In this document: positions 34,341 to 42,919 of the stretch, piece after piece
Layout of the letters: every line of letters begins with the position of its first letter
Numbering within the stretch: the first letter of the stretch is position 1
Assembly: GCA_964344295.1 (NCBI GenBank)
Contig: CAYFMR010000009.1
Coordinates: 1 to 53,804 of the forward strand
Direction: 5' to 3'
From: JAAYFJ01 sp964344295
Lineage (GTDB): Bacteria; Bacillota; Clostridia; Tissierellales; Peptoniphilaceae
DNA length: 53,804 nt
The notes under the pieces: model-generated
What the model saw: the letters and a program-made list of their open reading frames with translations, nothing else
Told to the model about the DNA's origin: nothing
The model's database searches: none
Position numbers and translations under genes: made by a program

Positions 34341-34860
34341 CCCGACTCTCCAATGCTTGGTATGCTTGCTTTAACGACTCGTGTTCTCGTTGCAACTCTT
34401 GTAACGCACGAGTTTCCTCCAGTTGACGGTTTAAGAGTTGCTCATTGCGCTGCTTCAAACGAGGTAGCTCATCCAAGGCCGCTAACTGCTCTTTGAGTCC
34501 GTTCATCTCCACGGCCTTGTCCCGTAGTTTGCGGTCTCTTTCAGCCACCTGCTCCAACAGTTCTTCCTTCTCCGCCTTCAGGGCATCCACCATGGCCACC
34601 CATCGCTCATCAGATGCTTGGGACCCTTTCTCCCCAGTGGCACCATCTGCTCCGGGATCCTTCGTGCGGTAAGACTCATCGGCTAGGTTAAACGCCGCCA
34701 ACGTCAACGCCTGCATCGGGGAGACCCCGGGCGCTTTCTCTTTGACGCGGCGAATCTGTTCCTCCACCATATGGGCAATCATCTTCACATAGGTTTCGTC
34801 ATCATCACCAATGACAGAAAAACGCATGCCGTTAATCTCCAAAGGGATTTTTCGCTTCAT
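34324..34860 (-). CDS. zapA: Cell division protein ZapA, long form with coiled coil
   Basis: The 178-residue protein begins with the ZapA domain (KIPLEINGMRFSVIGDDDET, YVKMIAHMVEEQIRRV, ALTLAAFNLADESYR), which binds FtsZ and supports Z-ring assembly. Residues about 90-172 form a long heptad-rich coiled coil. Usual ZapA proteins are 85-130 residues, so this is a lengthened version. It follows pheT by 24 bases and overlaps the U32 gene. The pheT-zapA-U32-mutS2 order is common in Firmicutes, which supports the call. Confidence 0.92.
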   Translation of the reverse strand: MKRKIPLEINGMRFSVIGDDDETYVKMIAHMVEEQIRRVKEKAPGVSPMQALTLAAFNLADESYRTKDPGADGATGEKGSQASDERWVAMVDALKAEKEELLEQVAERDRKLRDKAVEMNGLKEQLAALDELPRLKQRNEQLLNRQLEETRALQELQREHESLKQAYQALESRDDHEA

Positions 34861-34884
34861 AAGGTCTCCTTTCTCAAGCCGTTT

Positions 34885-37257
34885 TTATACACGCCAAGTG
34901 GCGTTTAATCGTTCTTCCATTTGATGGCGCAATTCATCCATCATCGCCACAATCTCTTCGTCTTTAAACGTGCGTTCCGGATGGCGGAAAGTGCAGGAAA
35001 CGGCCATGGACTTGTGGCCTGTGGGCACTTGGTCGCCGCGATAGATATCGAACAGCCCAAATCGCTCCAGCCATTCTCCGGCTACACTTTTTACAATGGC
35101 CTTTAAGTCCGCAAACATGACGTCTTCGCGCACCACAACCGCCAAGTCTCTCGTGACGGCGGGGAATTTGGGACTGGGCACATATTGACGGCGATCTGCC
35201 ATCAAGGGCAACAGCCCCTCTAAGTCCACTTCGGCAACATAGACCTCACCTTTGAGACCAAACCGTTCTGCCACCAGGGGATGCACTTGGCCTAACACGC
35301 CATGGTGCGTGCCACCAATGACGAGGCGAGCACTGCGGCCGGGATGGAGCGTCGGATGATCTTCCAAGCGCACAAAGTCGGCGTTCGGAATCCCCATGCG
35401 CTCCAATAGCACCTCTAACGTTTCTTTCAGGTCGAAAAAGTCAATGCCGTAGCCACCGAAAGAAAGGGTGCGTCGTTCTTCCGGATCTGCCTTTAACGTT
35501 TTATCGTGGGCGATAAAGACATGGCCCACTTCAAAGCCTTTAAAGCTTTCCACTCCGTACTTTTTATTGGTGGCGATCACTTCCAGCAAGTTGCCCAGTT
35601 GGGTGCGACGCATGGTAGAAAAATCTTCTCCCAAGGGATTTAAGATCTTCAAGCTGTCACGAATGGGATCCTCTTCTGCCAACATGAGTTTGTCATACTG
35701 TTTGGGACTGATAAAGCTATAGGTCAGCAGTTGGCTATAGCCCATGGCCACCAAAAGGTCTTCTACGCGATCGCTTCTTTGTCTTTTTTCGCTGCGACCG
35801 CCTTCTACCAATTCGCCTTGCAGCTTTTGCGGTGCAATATTGTGGAATCCGTAGAGGCGCCCCACTTCTTCCACCAAGTCCACCTCTCCTTCAATGTCTC
35901 GGCGCACCGTGGGTACAGTGACTAAGAGGTTCTCTCCCTGACTTTGCACCTCAAAGCTCAAACGGTTTAAAAGCATGATGATAGCTTCTGATGACAACTC
36001 TACGCCTAACAAGTCACACACGCGTTGAGGACGCAAGGGGATTTCTCGTTGAGTCACCGGATGGGGATAGTGATCCACCGCTTCTCCCGCCAACTTAGCC
36101 GCTCCCATAGCTTCTAATAGGCGCACAAACCTGGCGGCTGCGACAGCGGCCGTTTCCGGATCCAGCCCTTTTTCAAAGCGCGCACTGGCTTCTGTGCGCA
36201 ACCCTAAGCGCTTTGATGTGCGACGAATGCGCTTGTCATCAAAATTGGCGCTTTCCAAAAAGACGCGGGTTGTCTGATCGGTGACCTCTCCGCGAGCTCC
36301 TCCCATCACACCGGCAAAGCCTAAAATCTTTTCTCGGTCTGCGATGAGTAAATCCTCTTCTGTCACCTGACGGGTCACATCGTCTAACGTCACCAACGTT
36401 TCGCCTTTTCGACCTCGGCGCACCACAATGTTGCCGGCAATCTCATCAGCGTCAAAAGCGTGCAGAGGTTGATTATATTCTAGCATCACATAATTGCTGG
36501 TATCGACAATATTATTAATCGGACGCATCCCCGCCTCCATGAGACGCAACTGCATCCAAAGAGGGCTTGGCCCCACCTTGACATCTTCCAAAAGGACGCC
36601 CATATAGCGGCAAACGCCCTCTGTCTCTACCTCCACCGAAATCTCACATTGGCCCACGGGCAGAGGTCTTGGCGTCGGCGCATGTAGCGGAAGATCAAAT
36701 GTCGCCGCCGTCTCCTGAGCCATGCCCAAAACGCCCAGGCAATCCGGACGATTGGGGGTGATTTCAAACTCAATGACAGCTTCATCCAATGCCATGAGCT
36801 CCACCACATCCGTCCCCGGCAAGACCTCTTCCGGAAAGAGCATAATGCCGCCTTCGGATGCCTTGGGGATCACCTTATCCGTAAATCCCAACTCCTCATA
36901 GGAGCACATCATCCCCTGGCTCATCACGCCGCGTAAGGGAGCATCATGGATTTCCATGCCACCGGCCAAGCGAGCACCATCTAAAGCCACCGGTACTGTA
37001 TGGCCCTCTTGGACGTTTGTCGCCGCAGTGACGATTTGCTTCATACCCTGTTCTCCCACATCCACCTGGCAAATACGCAGTCGATCTGCGTCGGGATGAG
37101 GCGCAATGGAGATGATATGGCCTGCATAGACACCGTGGATGTCTTTGGTCAGAATGGACTCCACATGGGAGCCGGAAAGGGTCAACCCGTCAGCTAAGGC
37201 ACGGTTGTCCACATCAATATTGACAAATTCTTTTAACCAAGTCGTGGATAAATACAT
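34885..37257 (-). CDS. pheT: Phenylalanyl-tRNA synthetase beta subunit
   Basis: The 790-residue subunit begins MYLSTTWLKEFVNIDVDNRA and has the tRNA-binding EMAP-like domain (about residues 40-150), B3/B4 editing domain and B5 domain. The C-terminal anticodon-binding FDX domain has SPKFPAVTRDLAVVV and ends EERLNATWRV. It forms an alpha2-beta2 enzyme with PheS. It is eight bases downstream of pheS in the same operon. Length and domain order are normal. Confidence 0.98.
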   Translation of the reverse strand: MYLSTTWLKEFVNIDVDNRALADGLTLSGSHVESILTKDIHGVYAGHIISIAPHPDADRLRICQVDVGEQGMKQIVTAATNVQEGHTVPVALDGARLAGGMEIHDAPLRGVMSQGMMCSYEELGFTDKVIPKASEGGIMLFPEEVLPGTDVVELMALDEAVIEFEITPNRPDCLGVLGMAQETAATFDLPLHAPTPRPLPVGQCEISVEVETEGVCRYMGVLLEDVKVGPSPLWMQLRLMEAGMRPINNIVDTSNYVMLEYNQPLHAFDADEIAGNIVVRRGRKGETLVTLDDVTRQVTEEDLLIADREKILGFAGVMGGARGEVTDQTTRVFLESANFDDKRIRRTSKRLGLRTEASARFEKGLDPETAAVAAARFVRLLEAMGAAKLAGEAVDHYPHPVTQREIPLRPQRVCDLLGVELSSEAIIMLLNRLSFEVQSQGENLLVTVPTVRRDIEGEVDLVEEVGRLYGFHNIAPQKLQGELVEGGRSEKRQRSDRVEDLLVAMGYSQLLTYSFISPKQYDKLMLAEEDPIRDSLKILNPLGEDFSTMRRTQLGNLLEVIATNKKYGVESFKGFEVGHVFIAHDKTLKADPEERRTLSFGGYGIDFFDLKETLEVLLERMGIPNADFVRLEDHPTLHPGRSARLVIGGTHHGVLGQVHPLVAERFGLKGEVYVAEVDLEGLLPLMADRRQYVPSPKFPAVTRDLAVVVREDVMFADLKAIVKSVAGEWLERFGLFDIYRGDQVPTGHKSMAVSCTFRHPERTFKDEEIVAMMDELRHQMEERLNATWRV

Positions 37258-37265
37258 AAGGCCTC

Positions 37266-38288
37266 CTAAAATTGTGCTAAGAAACGATCATCGTTTTCAA
37301 ACAGCAAGCGAATGTCACGGATTCCGTATTTCACCATGGTAATGCGGTCAATCCCCATGCCAAAGGCAAAGCCGGAATACACTTCCGGATCGATACCACA
37401 GTTTTCCAACACTTTCGGATGTACCATGCCGCAGCCCAAAAGCTCCATGCTCCAACCCGTGCCGTGGCAGGCCGGGCATCCCTTGCCATGGCAAGCGTGG
37501 CACGTCACATCTACCTCTGCACTGGGTTCAGTAAAGGGGAAATAATGCGGACGATAGCGCGTCTTCATATCTGCGCCGAAAAGCTCCTTGACAAAGAGAT
37601 CTAACGTCTCAATCAAATTGGCCATGGTCACGCCCTTATCGACAACCAAGCCCTCAAATTGGTGAAACATGGGGCTGTGGGTGTCATCGACATCATCAAA
37701 ACGAAACGTTCTGCCGGAACACACCATGCGGATGGGGGCACCATGTTCACGCATGGAGCGAATTTGTACCGGTGAAGTCTGGGTACGCAGTAACCTTTCG
37801 GCATTAAAGTAAAACGTATCGGACATATCCCTGGACGGGTGATTTTCCGGCGAATTTAACGCATCAAAGTTATTTTCCACCGTCTCGATCTCCGGTCCCT
37901 CCATGACTGTAAAGCCCATACGGATAAAGAGATCTTCCAGTTCTCTGGTGGTTTGGACCAAAGGATGCACATGACCCAGGCGAATGCCGTGGGGTTCTAA
38001 GGAGATATCAATGGTCTCCTTCGCCAATTTATCCTGCAGCGCTGCCGCTTCCAGGGCTCCTTTTTTCGCCTCAATGGCCGCGCTGATCTCATCGCGAATT
38101 TCGTTGGCCAACTGGCCGATTACTGGGCGTTCCTCTGCTGAGAGCTTGCCCATGCCTTTTAACATCGCCGTCAAGGCGCCTTTTTTACCTAAATATTGCA
38201 CTCGGAGCTGATCGAGCGCCGCTAAATTATCAATGGATTGTAATGCCTCGGAGGCCTCCCTCCGCAATGCGCTAAGTTGTTCTTTCAT
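37266..38288 (-). CDS. pheS: Phenylalanyl-tRNA synthetase alpha subunit
   Basis: The 340-residue catalytic subunit has the N-terminal coiled coil, then class II motifs: HPLVQTTRELEDLFIRMGFT, HNPS-type NHPSRDMSDTFYF, motif 2 RMVCSGRTFRFDDVDDTHSP and motif 3 FGMGIDRITMVKYGI. A Cys-rich insert, CHACHGKGCPACHGTGW, precedes motif 3, a pattern of the zinc-knuckle kind known in some Firmicute PheS proteins. It is the first gene of the operon pheS-pheT-zapA-U32-mutS2, behind a promoter at 38320-38349. AAGGAG lies five bases before the ATG. No T-box is visible. Confidence 0.98.
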   Translation of the reverse strand: MKEQLSALRREASEALQSIDNLAALDQLRVQYLGKKGALTAMLKGMGKLSAEERPVIGQLANEIRDEISAAIEAKKGALEAAALQDKLAKETIDISLEPHGIRLGHVHPLVQTTRELEDLFIRMGFTVMEGPEIETVENNFDALNSPENHPSRDMSDTFYFNAERLLRTQTSPVQIRSMREHGAPIRMVCSGRTFRFDDVDDTHSPMFHQFEGLVVDKGVTMANLIETLDLFVKELFGADMKTRYRPHYFPFTEPSAEVDVTCHACHGKGCPACHGTGWSMELLGCGMVHPKVLENCGIDPEVYSGFAFGMGIDRITMVKYGIRDIRLLFENDDRFLAQF

Positions 38289-38319
38289 GGTGACTCCTTC
38301 CTTCCCTAGATTGAACCTT

Positions 38320-38349
38320 ATTATATCACCAAACTCCTTCGAGTTTCAA
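38320..38349 (-). promoter_or_regulatory. Sigma-A promoter of pheS operon
   Basis: TTGAAA (38344-38349) and TATAAT (38320-38325) are 18 bases apart on the minus strand, giving a leader of only about 25 bases. Confidence 0.78.
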
Positions 38350-38350
38350 C

Positions 38351-38397
38351 GCAGAGCCCGTCTGCTTCTTCTCCCCGCGAAAAAAGACCTGCTCTGC
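38351..38397 (-). other. Hairpin directly upstream of the pheS promoter
   Basis: GCAGAGC and GCTCTGC form a 7-bp outer stem, with GTCT/AGAC and T-rich/AGAAGAA pairing inside. It ends one base before the pheS -35 box. It has no clear T run after it and may be a structural or protein-binding element. Confidence 0.3.
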
Positions 38398-38439
38398 CGC
38401 CAAATTGTTCGCTCCGCTTCACGCCAAACCGCCATCACA

Positions 38440-38495
38440 AAAGTCCCCGGCCTTAGCGATCTCACCTCATCAGACCGCCCCATGCCGGGGACTTT
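38440..38495 (-). terminator. Long two-part hairpin, probable terminator of the lipoprotein gene
   Basis: AAAGTCCCCGGC (38440-38451) and GCCGGGGACTTT (38484-38495) pair perfectly over 12 bp. Inside the loop GCGGUCU and AGAUCGC form a second 7-bp helix on the minus-strand RNA. TTTTGTG follows. It lies 36 bases beyond the lipoprotein stop codon. Confidence 0.65.
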
Positions 38496-38530
38496 GATTA
38501 TGTACCAGGACAGTCACCTGGCTGTTCGTT

Positions 38531-39100
38531 TTACTCTGCAATGTGAAATTGCAAGCTGTTTAAAATGGCTCGTACCGCTGGATCCTCCATCGCTTCCGGT
38601 GGGGACACAGTGATCTCGATGGCATGGCCTTTTTCCGGTAAGAGGATGTATTGGCTCCTATTGCTCAGACGTTCGCGAATAAACGTCCAGCCGGCAATAC
38701 CGTCGATGTCCACATCGGCCACTTTCCCCTCGTCTTCCTCTTTGACATACATGCGCAAGACTTGTTCCGGTGACATGTGGGCATTTTGAATGACAATCGA
38801 AATGACGAAACTATCCAACTTGATATCTTCCGGCGTTTTCGCATAGACAAACTGTGCTTCCGGTCTCTCACCTGAAAAATCAATCAGCGTCCAACCGTCC
38901 GGCAAACTGGCAGAAAACCTCATCCGACCGTCTCGTCCTTTGACTTCCACCGTATCTACCATGGTGATCACAGTCGCCGAATCTTCATCTTCGTCTACAG
39001 CAAGGGGCTCTTGGATGGTTTCGCTCTGACATCCCGTTAAGAACAACCACAGCATCCCTAGGGTGATCACAACGGCCGTGATTCTATAACTTGTTTTCAT
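38531..39100 (-). CDS. Lipoprotein of unknown function
   Basis: The 189-residue protein has a lipoprotein signal (ITLGMLWLFLTGCQSE), with Cys24 the likely acylated residue. An acidic linker follows, then a compact domain of alternating strands (GRMRFSASLPDGWTLIDFSG, ending in ILNSLQFHIAE). The fold recalls PsbP/DUF-type small lipoproteins but I cannot assign a family. GAGGAGG precedes the ATG. It is probably monocistronic, with the hairpin at 38440-38495 as its terminator. It opens a stretch of envelope genes reaching to 46 kb. Confidence 0.85.
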   Translation of the reverse strand: MKTSYRITAVVITLGMLWLFLTGCQSETIQEPLAVDEDEDSATVITMVDTVEVKGRDGRMRFSASLPDGWTLIDFSGERPEAQFVYAKTPEDIKLDSFVISIVIQNAHMSPEQVLRMYVKEEDEGKVADVDIDGIAGWTFIRERLSNRSQYILLPEKGHAIEITVSPPEAMEDPAVRAILNSLQFHIAE

Positions 39101-39167
39101 CGTGACACCTCCTCGTATGTGGCTTGTCGCGTCTATCCGGGCTCCGCTCGCGCTTCACATAGCCCCT

Positions 39168-39636
39168 TTACATGAGGCCCTCCAGCCAGTCCGGCAACGG
39201 GCCTTCCCCATCCGGGTAATACGCTTCCGTCACCTTTTCCCATACGCCGTCGTACTCTCCGTAGACCATGGAGAACAGGGAGTCCCCGTTATTGGCTTGC
39301 ACATAATGGAGCCAAACTCGCCCGTCACGTACCGTGTAATCGTCGATGATAAAATCTCCAATACTCGGAAACCCTGCCATCAAGGGGTCAGCACTTTCTT
39401 CCATGGATGTGCAGATGACATCAGGCAACTCGCCGTCATCCACATACATGCGCTCCAGCCACCAGTTCCCTACATACTCCATGCCGCCGTTTACACTGTT
39501 CGGATCCTCCCGCATGATGTGAAACATGCCGTCAATGGTAAATTCGATGACGAGCCCTGGCGCATTCGCTTCTCGAGGGACGTAGTGCCAAAACCAGTAG
39601 CAGATACGACTTCCAACCCAACTTTCTTCTCTTCAT
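39168..39636 (-). pseudogene. Small exported protein gene broken by a frameshift
   Basis: A good start (AAAGGAGCGACACC then ATG at 39636) opens MKRRKLGWKSYLLLVLAL, a signal peptide. That frame then runs into a stop after about 34 codons. The neighbouring frame continues from VPREANAPGLVIEFTIDG near 39580 to a normal end at 39168, giving a further 130 residues (EYVGNWWLERMYVDDGELPD and so on). Dropping one C in CTACGTCCC around 39578-39584 would join both parts into one protein of about 156 residues. It is either a real inactivation or a sequencing error. Family unknown. Confidence 0.6.
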
Positions 39637-39776
39637 GGTGTCGCTCCTTTCCGCACTTGCGCTTTCTAGCCTGCTGTGTCATTTCGTTATGCCCTCTACA
39701 TACCATTTACCGATGGATGTCACTTTTGACCACTATGTTTATCCAAATGCCCTTGCTTCCCATCTGGTCACGCTGC

Positions 39777-40040
39777 CTAAGTAGAGGGTCGGCGAAACAT
39801 CGTGTACAAGAGGTAAATCCAGTTTGCCAGGACGTAAAGACCCAAAAGCCCACCGACGATTCGCTTCGCTACGCCCATCTCCGTCGCCATAAAAGCATAG
39901 AGGAGCAGGCTGATGGTGGCCATAAAAAATAACAAGGACGTCAAAATCACCACCAGGACGCGCACCGCTCGGTGAACCTCCGTTTGGACATCGCGGTACA
40001 CCAATCCGCCAAAAATCTGTTTTCGCAAATAGGCAAACAT
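39777..40040 (-). CDS. Small membrane protein with two helices
   Basis: The 87-residue protein begins MFAYLRKQIFGGLVYRDVQT and has hydrophobic segments near residues 29-50 and 60-80, with a basic C-terminus. I do not recognise a family. The start at 40040 follows GAGGAGG six bases upstream. A different overlapping frame (39739-40107) is Pro/Arg-rich and lacks any ribosome-binding site, so I rejected it. Its function is unknown. Confidence 0.6.
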   Translation of the reverse strand: MFAYLRKQIFGGLVYRDVQTEVHRAVRVLVVILTSLLFFMATISLLLYAFMATEMGVAKRIVGGLLGLYVLANWIYLLYTMFRRPST

Positions 40041-40285
40041 CCCATGCCTCCTCTCGCCATCCCGGCAACACAGGCCCTCGTTTGTCTTCCATGAGAACAC
40101 ACTGCACGCCAGCGAGCCACCCCTCCGCCTATGGGAGAAAGCAGCTTTTATGTTCGCTTACTTGGCCAAGCTCGGTGATGCATCTCGCCCTCTTGATCTC
40201 GGCACTCATGATAAGGCTCCGGTTCATCGCACCGCTGCCATCGTCCATGGCAAAAGTCAGTCACGTTCGTCTCGTGAGCCACCCT

Positions 40286-40651
40286 TCACTTCCCAGACTC
40301 TTTGCCAAAAGCCTCTTCCCATTCCGCTTCTTTAAAACCCACCAAGACGGTGTCGCCATCTACGGCAATGGGCCTTTTCACCAACATGCCGTCAGTGGCT
40401 AAAAGCTCCAGCTGTTCTGCCTCACTCATCTCCGGCAGCTTGTCCTTTAACTTCAATTCCCGGTACACCATGCCGCTAGTGTTAAAGAATCGCTTCAAGG
40501 GCAACCCGCTTTTTTCATACCAGCTGCGCAACTCTTCTGCCGTCGGCCGCTCTGCCTTGATGTCTCGCCCTTCAAAGGCAATACCGTTCTCATCCATCCA
40601 CTTTTTCGCTTTTTGACAAGTCCCGCACCTGGGATAACAGACAAATAACAT
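40286..40651 (-). CDS. ArsC/Spx-family thioredoxin-fold protein
   Basis: The 121-residue protein begins MLFVCYPRCGTCQKAKKWMD, with a CxxC pair (Cys9, Cys12), and has the family region RPTAEELRSWYEKSGLPLKR, FFNTSG and KRPIAVDGDTVLVGFKE. It belongs to the ArsC/Spx/YusI group: arsenate reductase-like enzymes and thiol-stress regulators. The RPTAEEL segment and the KRPI(x)n-GF motif fit the YusI-like branch more than Spx proper. AAGGAGG lies before the ATG at 40651; a longer frame adds 11 irrelevant residues. No arsenic genes lie nearby, so an arsenate role is not supported. Confidence 0.88.
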   Translation of the reverse strand: MLFVCYPRCGTCQKAKKWMDENGIAFEGRDIKAERPTAEELRSWYEKSGLPLKRFFNTSGMVYRELKLKDKLPEMSEAEQLELLATDGMLVKRPIAVDGDTVLVGFKEAEWEEAFGKESGK

Positions 40652-40723
40652 ACCTTCCTCCTTCGTCTTGGGGTGGCAATCCACCTGCGATGTTCTACAC
40701 TTAATCTTTACCCTTTTTTGCTC

Positions 40724-40762
40724 AAAAAATGTCCTCAGCTCATTTTGCCGAGGACATTTTCT
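40724..40762. terminator. Terminator-like palindrome
   Basis: AAAATGTCCTC (40726-40736) and GAGGACATTTT (40750-40760) pair perfectly over 11 bp, with A/T runs on both sides. It overlaps the end of the small frame at 40735-40902 and could stop transcription in either direction. Confidence 0.75.
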
Positions 40763-40902
40763 CTTTCAGCTCGACTGGTCAGCCGATAGTAGGTGCGAGA
40801 GGTGAGACAGTAGATGATGAAATAGCCGCGGTAGATGGCACAGGCCAATCGGCAGACTCTCACCACGGCCCCGTTTCGCTCCAAACCCACCAGTCGCAGC
40901 AT
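40735..40902 (-). pseudogene. Remnant or short gene for a small basic protein
   Basis: A 55-codon frame starts MLRLVGLERNGAVVRVCRLA and has a hydrophobic YRGYFIIYCL stretch. The same frame is open upstream for 12 codons from an ATG at 40945-40947 (MAGLHMAVALYP), broken only by a TAG at 40909-40911. The pieces together look like one gene of about 70 codons with a nonsense mutation, ending exactly at the terminator palindrome. The ribosome-binding site is weak. It could equally be noise. Confidence 0.3.
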
Positions 40903-40967
40903 CTCCGTCTAGGGATAGAGGGCCACCGCCATGTGGAGCCCCGCCATCTTTTTCCCTCTTGCCGATG

Positions 40968-40999
40968 CAAAAAGGCGAGATGTGCTCCATCTCGCCTTT
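40968..40999 (-). terminator. Terminator after the 291-residue exported protein gene
   Basis: AAAGGCGAGATG (40971-40982) and CATCTCGCCTTT (40988-40999) pair perfectly around a 5-base loop, with a further T run on the minus strand. It lies about ten bases past the stop codon. Confidence 0.93.
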
Positions 41000-41009
41000 C
41001 CTGGCACGC

Positions 41010-41885
41010 TTATTTCAGTAGGTAATCATTGATCCTGGCCACGAAAGTTTCCGGGATATGGCTCACTCCGTCTTTGACGAAAAATCCCTTCATGGGAATG
41101 ACCATGTCTTCTATGCTGACGGCAGGTTCTTGATCGTGAAAGTCCGCCCAAACTTGTACGGATTTATTGTTCACTTCAATGGTAGCCGTTTGCATGTCTT
41201 GGTTCCAAGTTACCTTGGCCCCTAAAGCTTCGTAGTATTTTCGCATGTAGATTCCCTGATCACCTTTGGCCCGATAATCTGCCACATCCACTAAGCCGGT
41301 CTTGGCATCCATGACAATGATTTTTTCCGGGGTGGTCATGGGTGGCAGGCTGCGCGTCGCCGTGGTGTAAAGCACAGCCAAGTCTTTGTCTAAATAGCTT
41401 TCCACCTTTTCGCCCTTCAAGTTTTGGACGAGGGTGTCCTTGGAGGCGTTAATGACCAAGCGGTTCGCTGCTCCATGGCCTTTTTGGTTGAAAAAGTCCA
41501 CGTCCACAGCATAGGGACCGTCTTCTCCACCAATGGCGATGAGGCCCGGTGTCATTTGCGGCGGCAGTGATTGCATCACCGGTGTATCGGCTCTAAAGAA
41601 GTATTGGATCTTTTCACCTTGACGAAACACATGGCCTTTGACCAACTCACCGGTTTTCAAATCCACAACCGGCACATTCATGGTGTATAGGTAGATTTCG
41701 TCCCATCCACCTTCTTGGTCCTTTTCGTTCTTCACCAGAATTTGAGAATACTGACCGTCTTGGGCCACCTCTTTGACTTCACCATAGTAGGTATCATAGC
41801 GAACAGGCGCTTTTCCGCCCTGGGCCAGCGCCACCGTGCTGCAGATGAGCAGGAATGTCAATGCGAGTGCAAATGTTTTCTTCAT
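41010..41885 (-). CDS. Exported protein with a copper amine oxidase N-terminal-like domain
   Basis: The 291-residue protein has a classical signal peptide, MKKTFALALTFLLICSTVAL, with cleavage after the following AQ region. The middle part is unassigned beta-rich sequence. Near the C-terminus YYEALGAKVTWNQDMQTATI and EVNNKSVQVWADF fit the copper amine oxidase N-terminal (stalk) domain. That domain is found in many Clostridia surface proteins and does not imply oxidase activity. A strong AGGAGGAG ribosome-binding site and a strong terminator suggest a single-gene, well-expressed unit. Role unknown, probably at the cell surface. Confidence 0.8.
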   Translation of the reverse strand: MKKTFALALTFLLICSTVALAQGGKAPVRYDTYYGEVKEVAQDGQYSQILVKNEKDQEGGWDEIYLYTMNVPVVDLKTGELVKGHVFRQGEKIQYFFRADTPVMQSLPPQMTPGLIAIGGEDGPYAVDVDFFNQKGHGAANRLVINASKDTLVQNLKGEKVESYLDKDLAVLYTTATRSLPPMTTPEKIIVMDAKTGLVDVADYRAKGDQGIYMRKYYEALGAKVTWNQDMQTATIEVNNKSVQVWADFHDQEPAVSIEDMVIPMKGFFVKDGVSHIPETFVARINDYLLK

Positions 41886-42030
41886 GTTTATCTCCTCCTA
41901 TTGATTATTTTAGCAGAAAAACGAATCCAAATGAAAACAAAAAGGTGACAAAATCCACCGACACCACGGCCCCTGAGCCCTGGGCTGCGAGTTGCCACAG
42001 CCCAGCTTGTCGTCTATGGCAAAGTGTGTT

Positions 42031-42744
42031 TTAGATGCCGCACTGCCACCGGTCGTCACGCATCACACACGCTTCTCCGGCCACGTCCCCTTCCACAGCG
42101 ATCAGGGCTTCTCCTGTCTCTGTCGCCGCCTGTTCTAAAGCCCGAAGGATCGCCTCCTCTCCCTGAGCCCCGGAGACGAGGTAGCGCCCGTTAATCACCA
42201 GCGCCGGCACACCGTGAATGCCATACCGTCTGGCCAACCTGAGATCCTCCTTGACTGCCTCTTCCGTTTCTGCGCTGTGGTGCTTTTCCCGCCACACTTC
42301 TAGGGGGATGGACGTGGGACGGATGGCCTGTTCCAACACCTCATCCTCAGCAATGTTTTCATTCTCCACAAAGAGTTTGTGCTGAATGGCATCAAAGGCA
42401 TCCCAATACATCCCCTCGCCTCCCACTAATCCGGCAGCCTTCGCCGCCAAAAGAGGCTTGCGAGACGGTGGAAAGAGAAAGTCCTTCGTCCTCATGCCCT
42501 CAATATTAAATCTGTGTTCATCGTCATTTTGATTCGCCGCTTCCCAATGATGCAGCACCTCCGGCTTCACCGCTTCCCAGGACCCAAACATGGCTACAAA
42601 ATCATCCGGGGTATAGCCCAAAGCAAATGAACGGTGGATCACCTCCATCTGATGGCCATACTTAGCGACGATACGCCGCATCCTCGCCGACATGGGAAAG
42701 CAAAAACTGCAAATGGCATCGTGAAAAAACTCTACTTGTATCAT
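42031..42744 (-). CDS. DsbA-family (FrnE-like) thioredoxin-fold oxidoreductase
   Basis: The 237-residue protein begins MIQVEFFHDAICSFCFPMSA, with a CxxC site CSFC (Cys11, Cys14), and has the inserted helical domain of the FrnE/DsbA subgroup and the cis-proline region RYGIHGVPALVINGRYLVSG. There is no signal peptide, so it acts in the cytoplasm. These proteins act as disulfide isomerases or on polyketide-like substrates in some species. AAAGGAG lies before the ATG at 42744; an upstream in-frame start adds 12 residues without family similarity. It lies alone between unrelated genes. Confidence 0.9.
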   Translation of the reverse strand: MIQVEFFHDAICSFCFPMSARMRRIVAKYGHQMEVIHRSFALGYTPDDFVAMFGSWEAVKPEVLHHWEAANQNDDEHRFNIEGMRTKDFLFPPSRKPLLAAKAAGLVGGEGMYWDAFDAIQHKLFVENENIAEDEVLEQAIRPTSIPLEVWREKHHSAETEEAVKEDLRLARRYGIHGVPALVINGRYLVSGAQGEEAILRALEQAATETGEALIAVEGDVAGEACVMRDDRWQCGI

Positions 42745-42843
42745 CCTAAACTCCTTTCTCGGACTATAGCGTTCTAACATCTTCGCCTCTCTTTACCCAT
42801 TCTTCCCGTCATCCATGCAAACTCCTTGTGTCCGGGCATGACA

Positions 42844-42873
42844 AAGCCGGGAAGGACCTCCCCTCCCCGGCTT
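42844..42873 (-). terminator. Possible terminator after the DUF3160 gene
   Basis: AAGCCGGG (42844-42851) and CCCGGCTT (42866-42873) form an 8-bp stem that can extend inward. The T run is poor, so efficiency is uncertain. It lies about 50 bases past the stop codon. Confidence 0.5.
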
Positions 42874-42919
42874 AATGCCATCTCTCTGCTGGCAATATCT
42901 TTGCCGGCAGTGTTTACTT

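Noticed and set aside
39102..39932. 276-codon frame on the plus strand
   Set aside because: It lies antisense to a signal-peptide gene remnant, is rich in His, Arg and Pro, and has no ribosome-binding site or domain.
39739..40107. 122-codon frame overlapping the two-helix membrane protein
   Set aside because: It is Gly/Arg/Pro-rich with no ribosome-binding site, while the competing frame has membrane helices and GAGGAGG.
40286..40651. Arsenate resistance function for the ArsC-like protein
   Set aside because: There is no arsenic transporter or ArsR nearby, and the family includes thiol regulators and reductases of other kinds.
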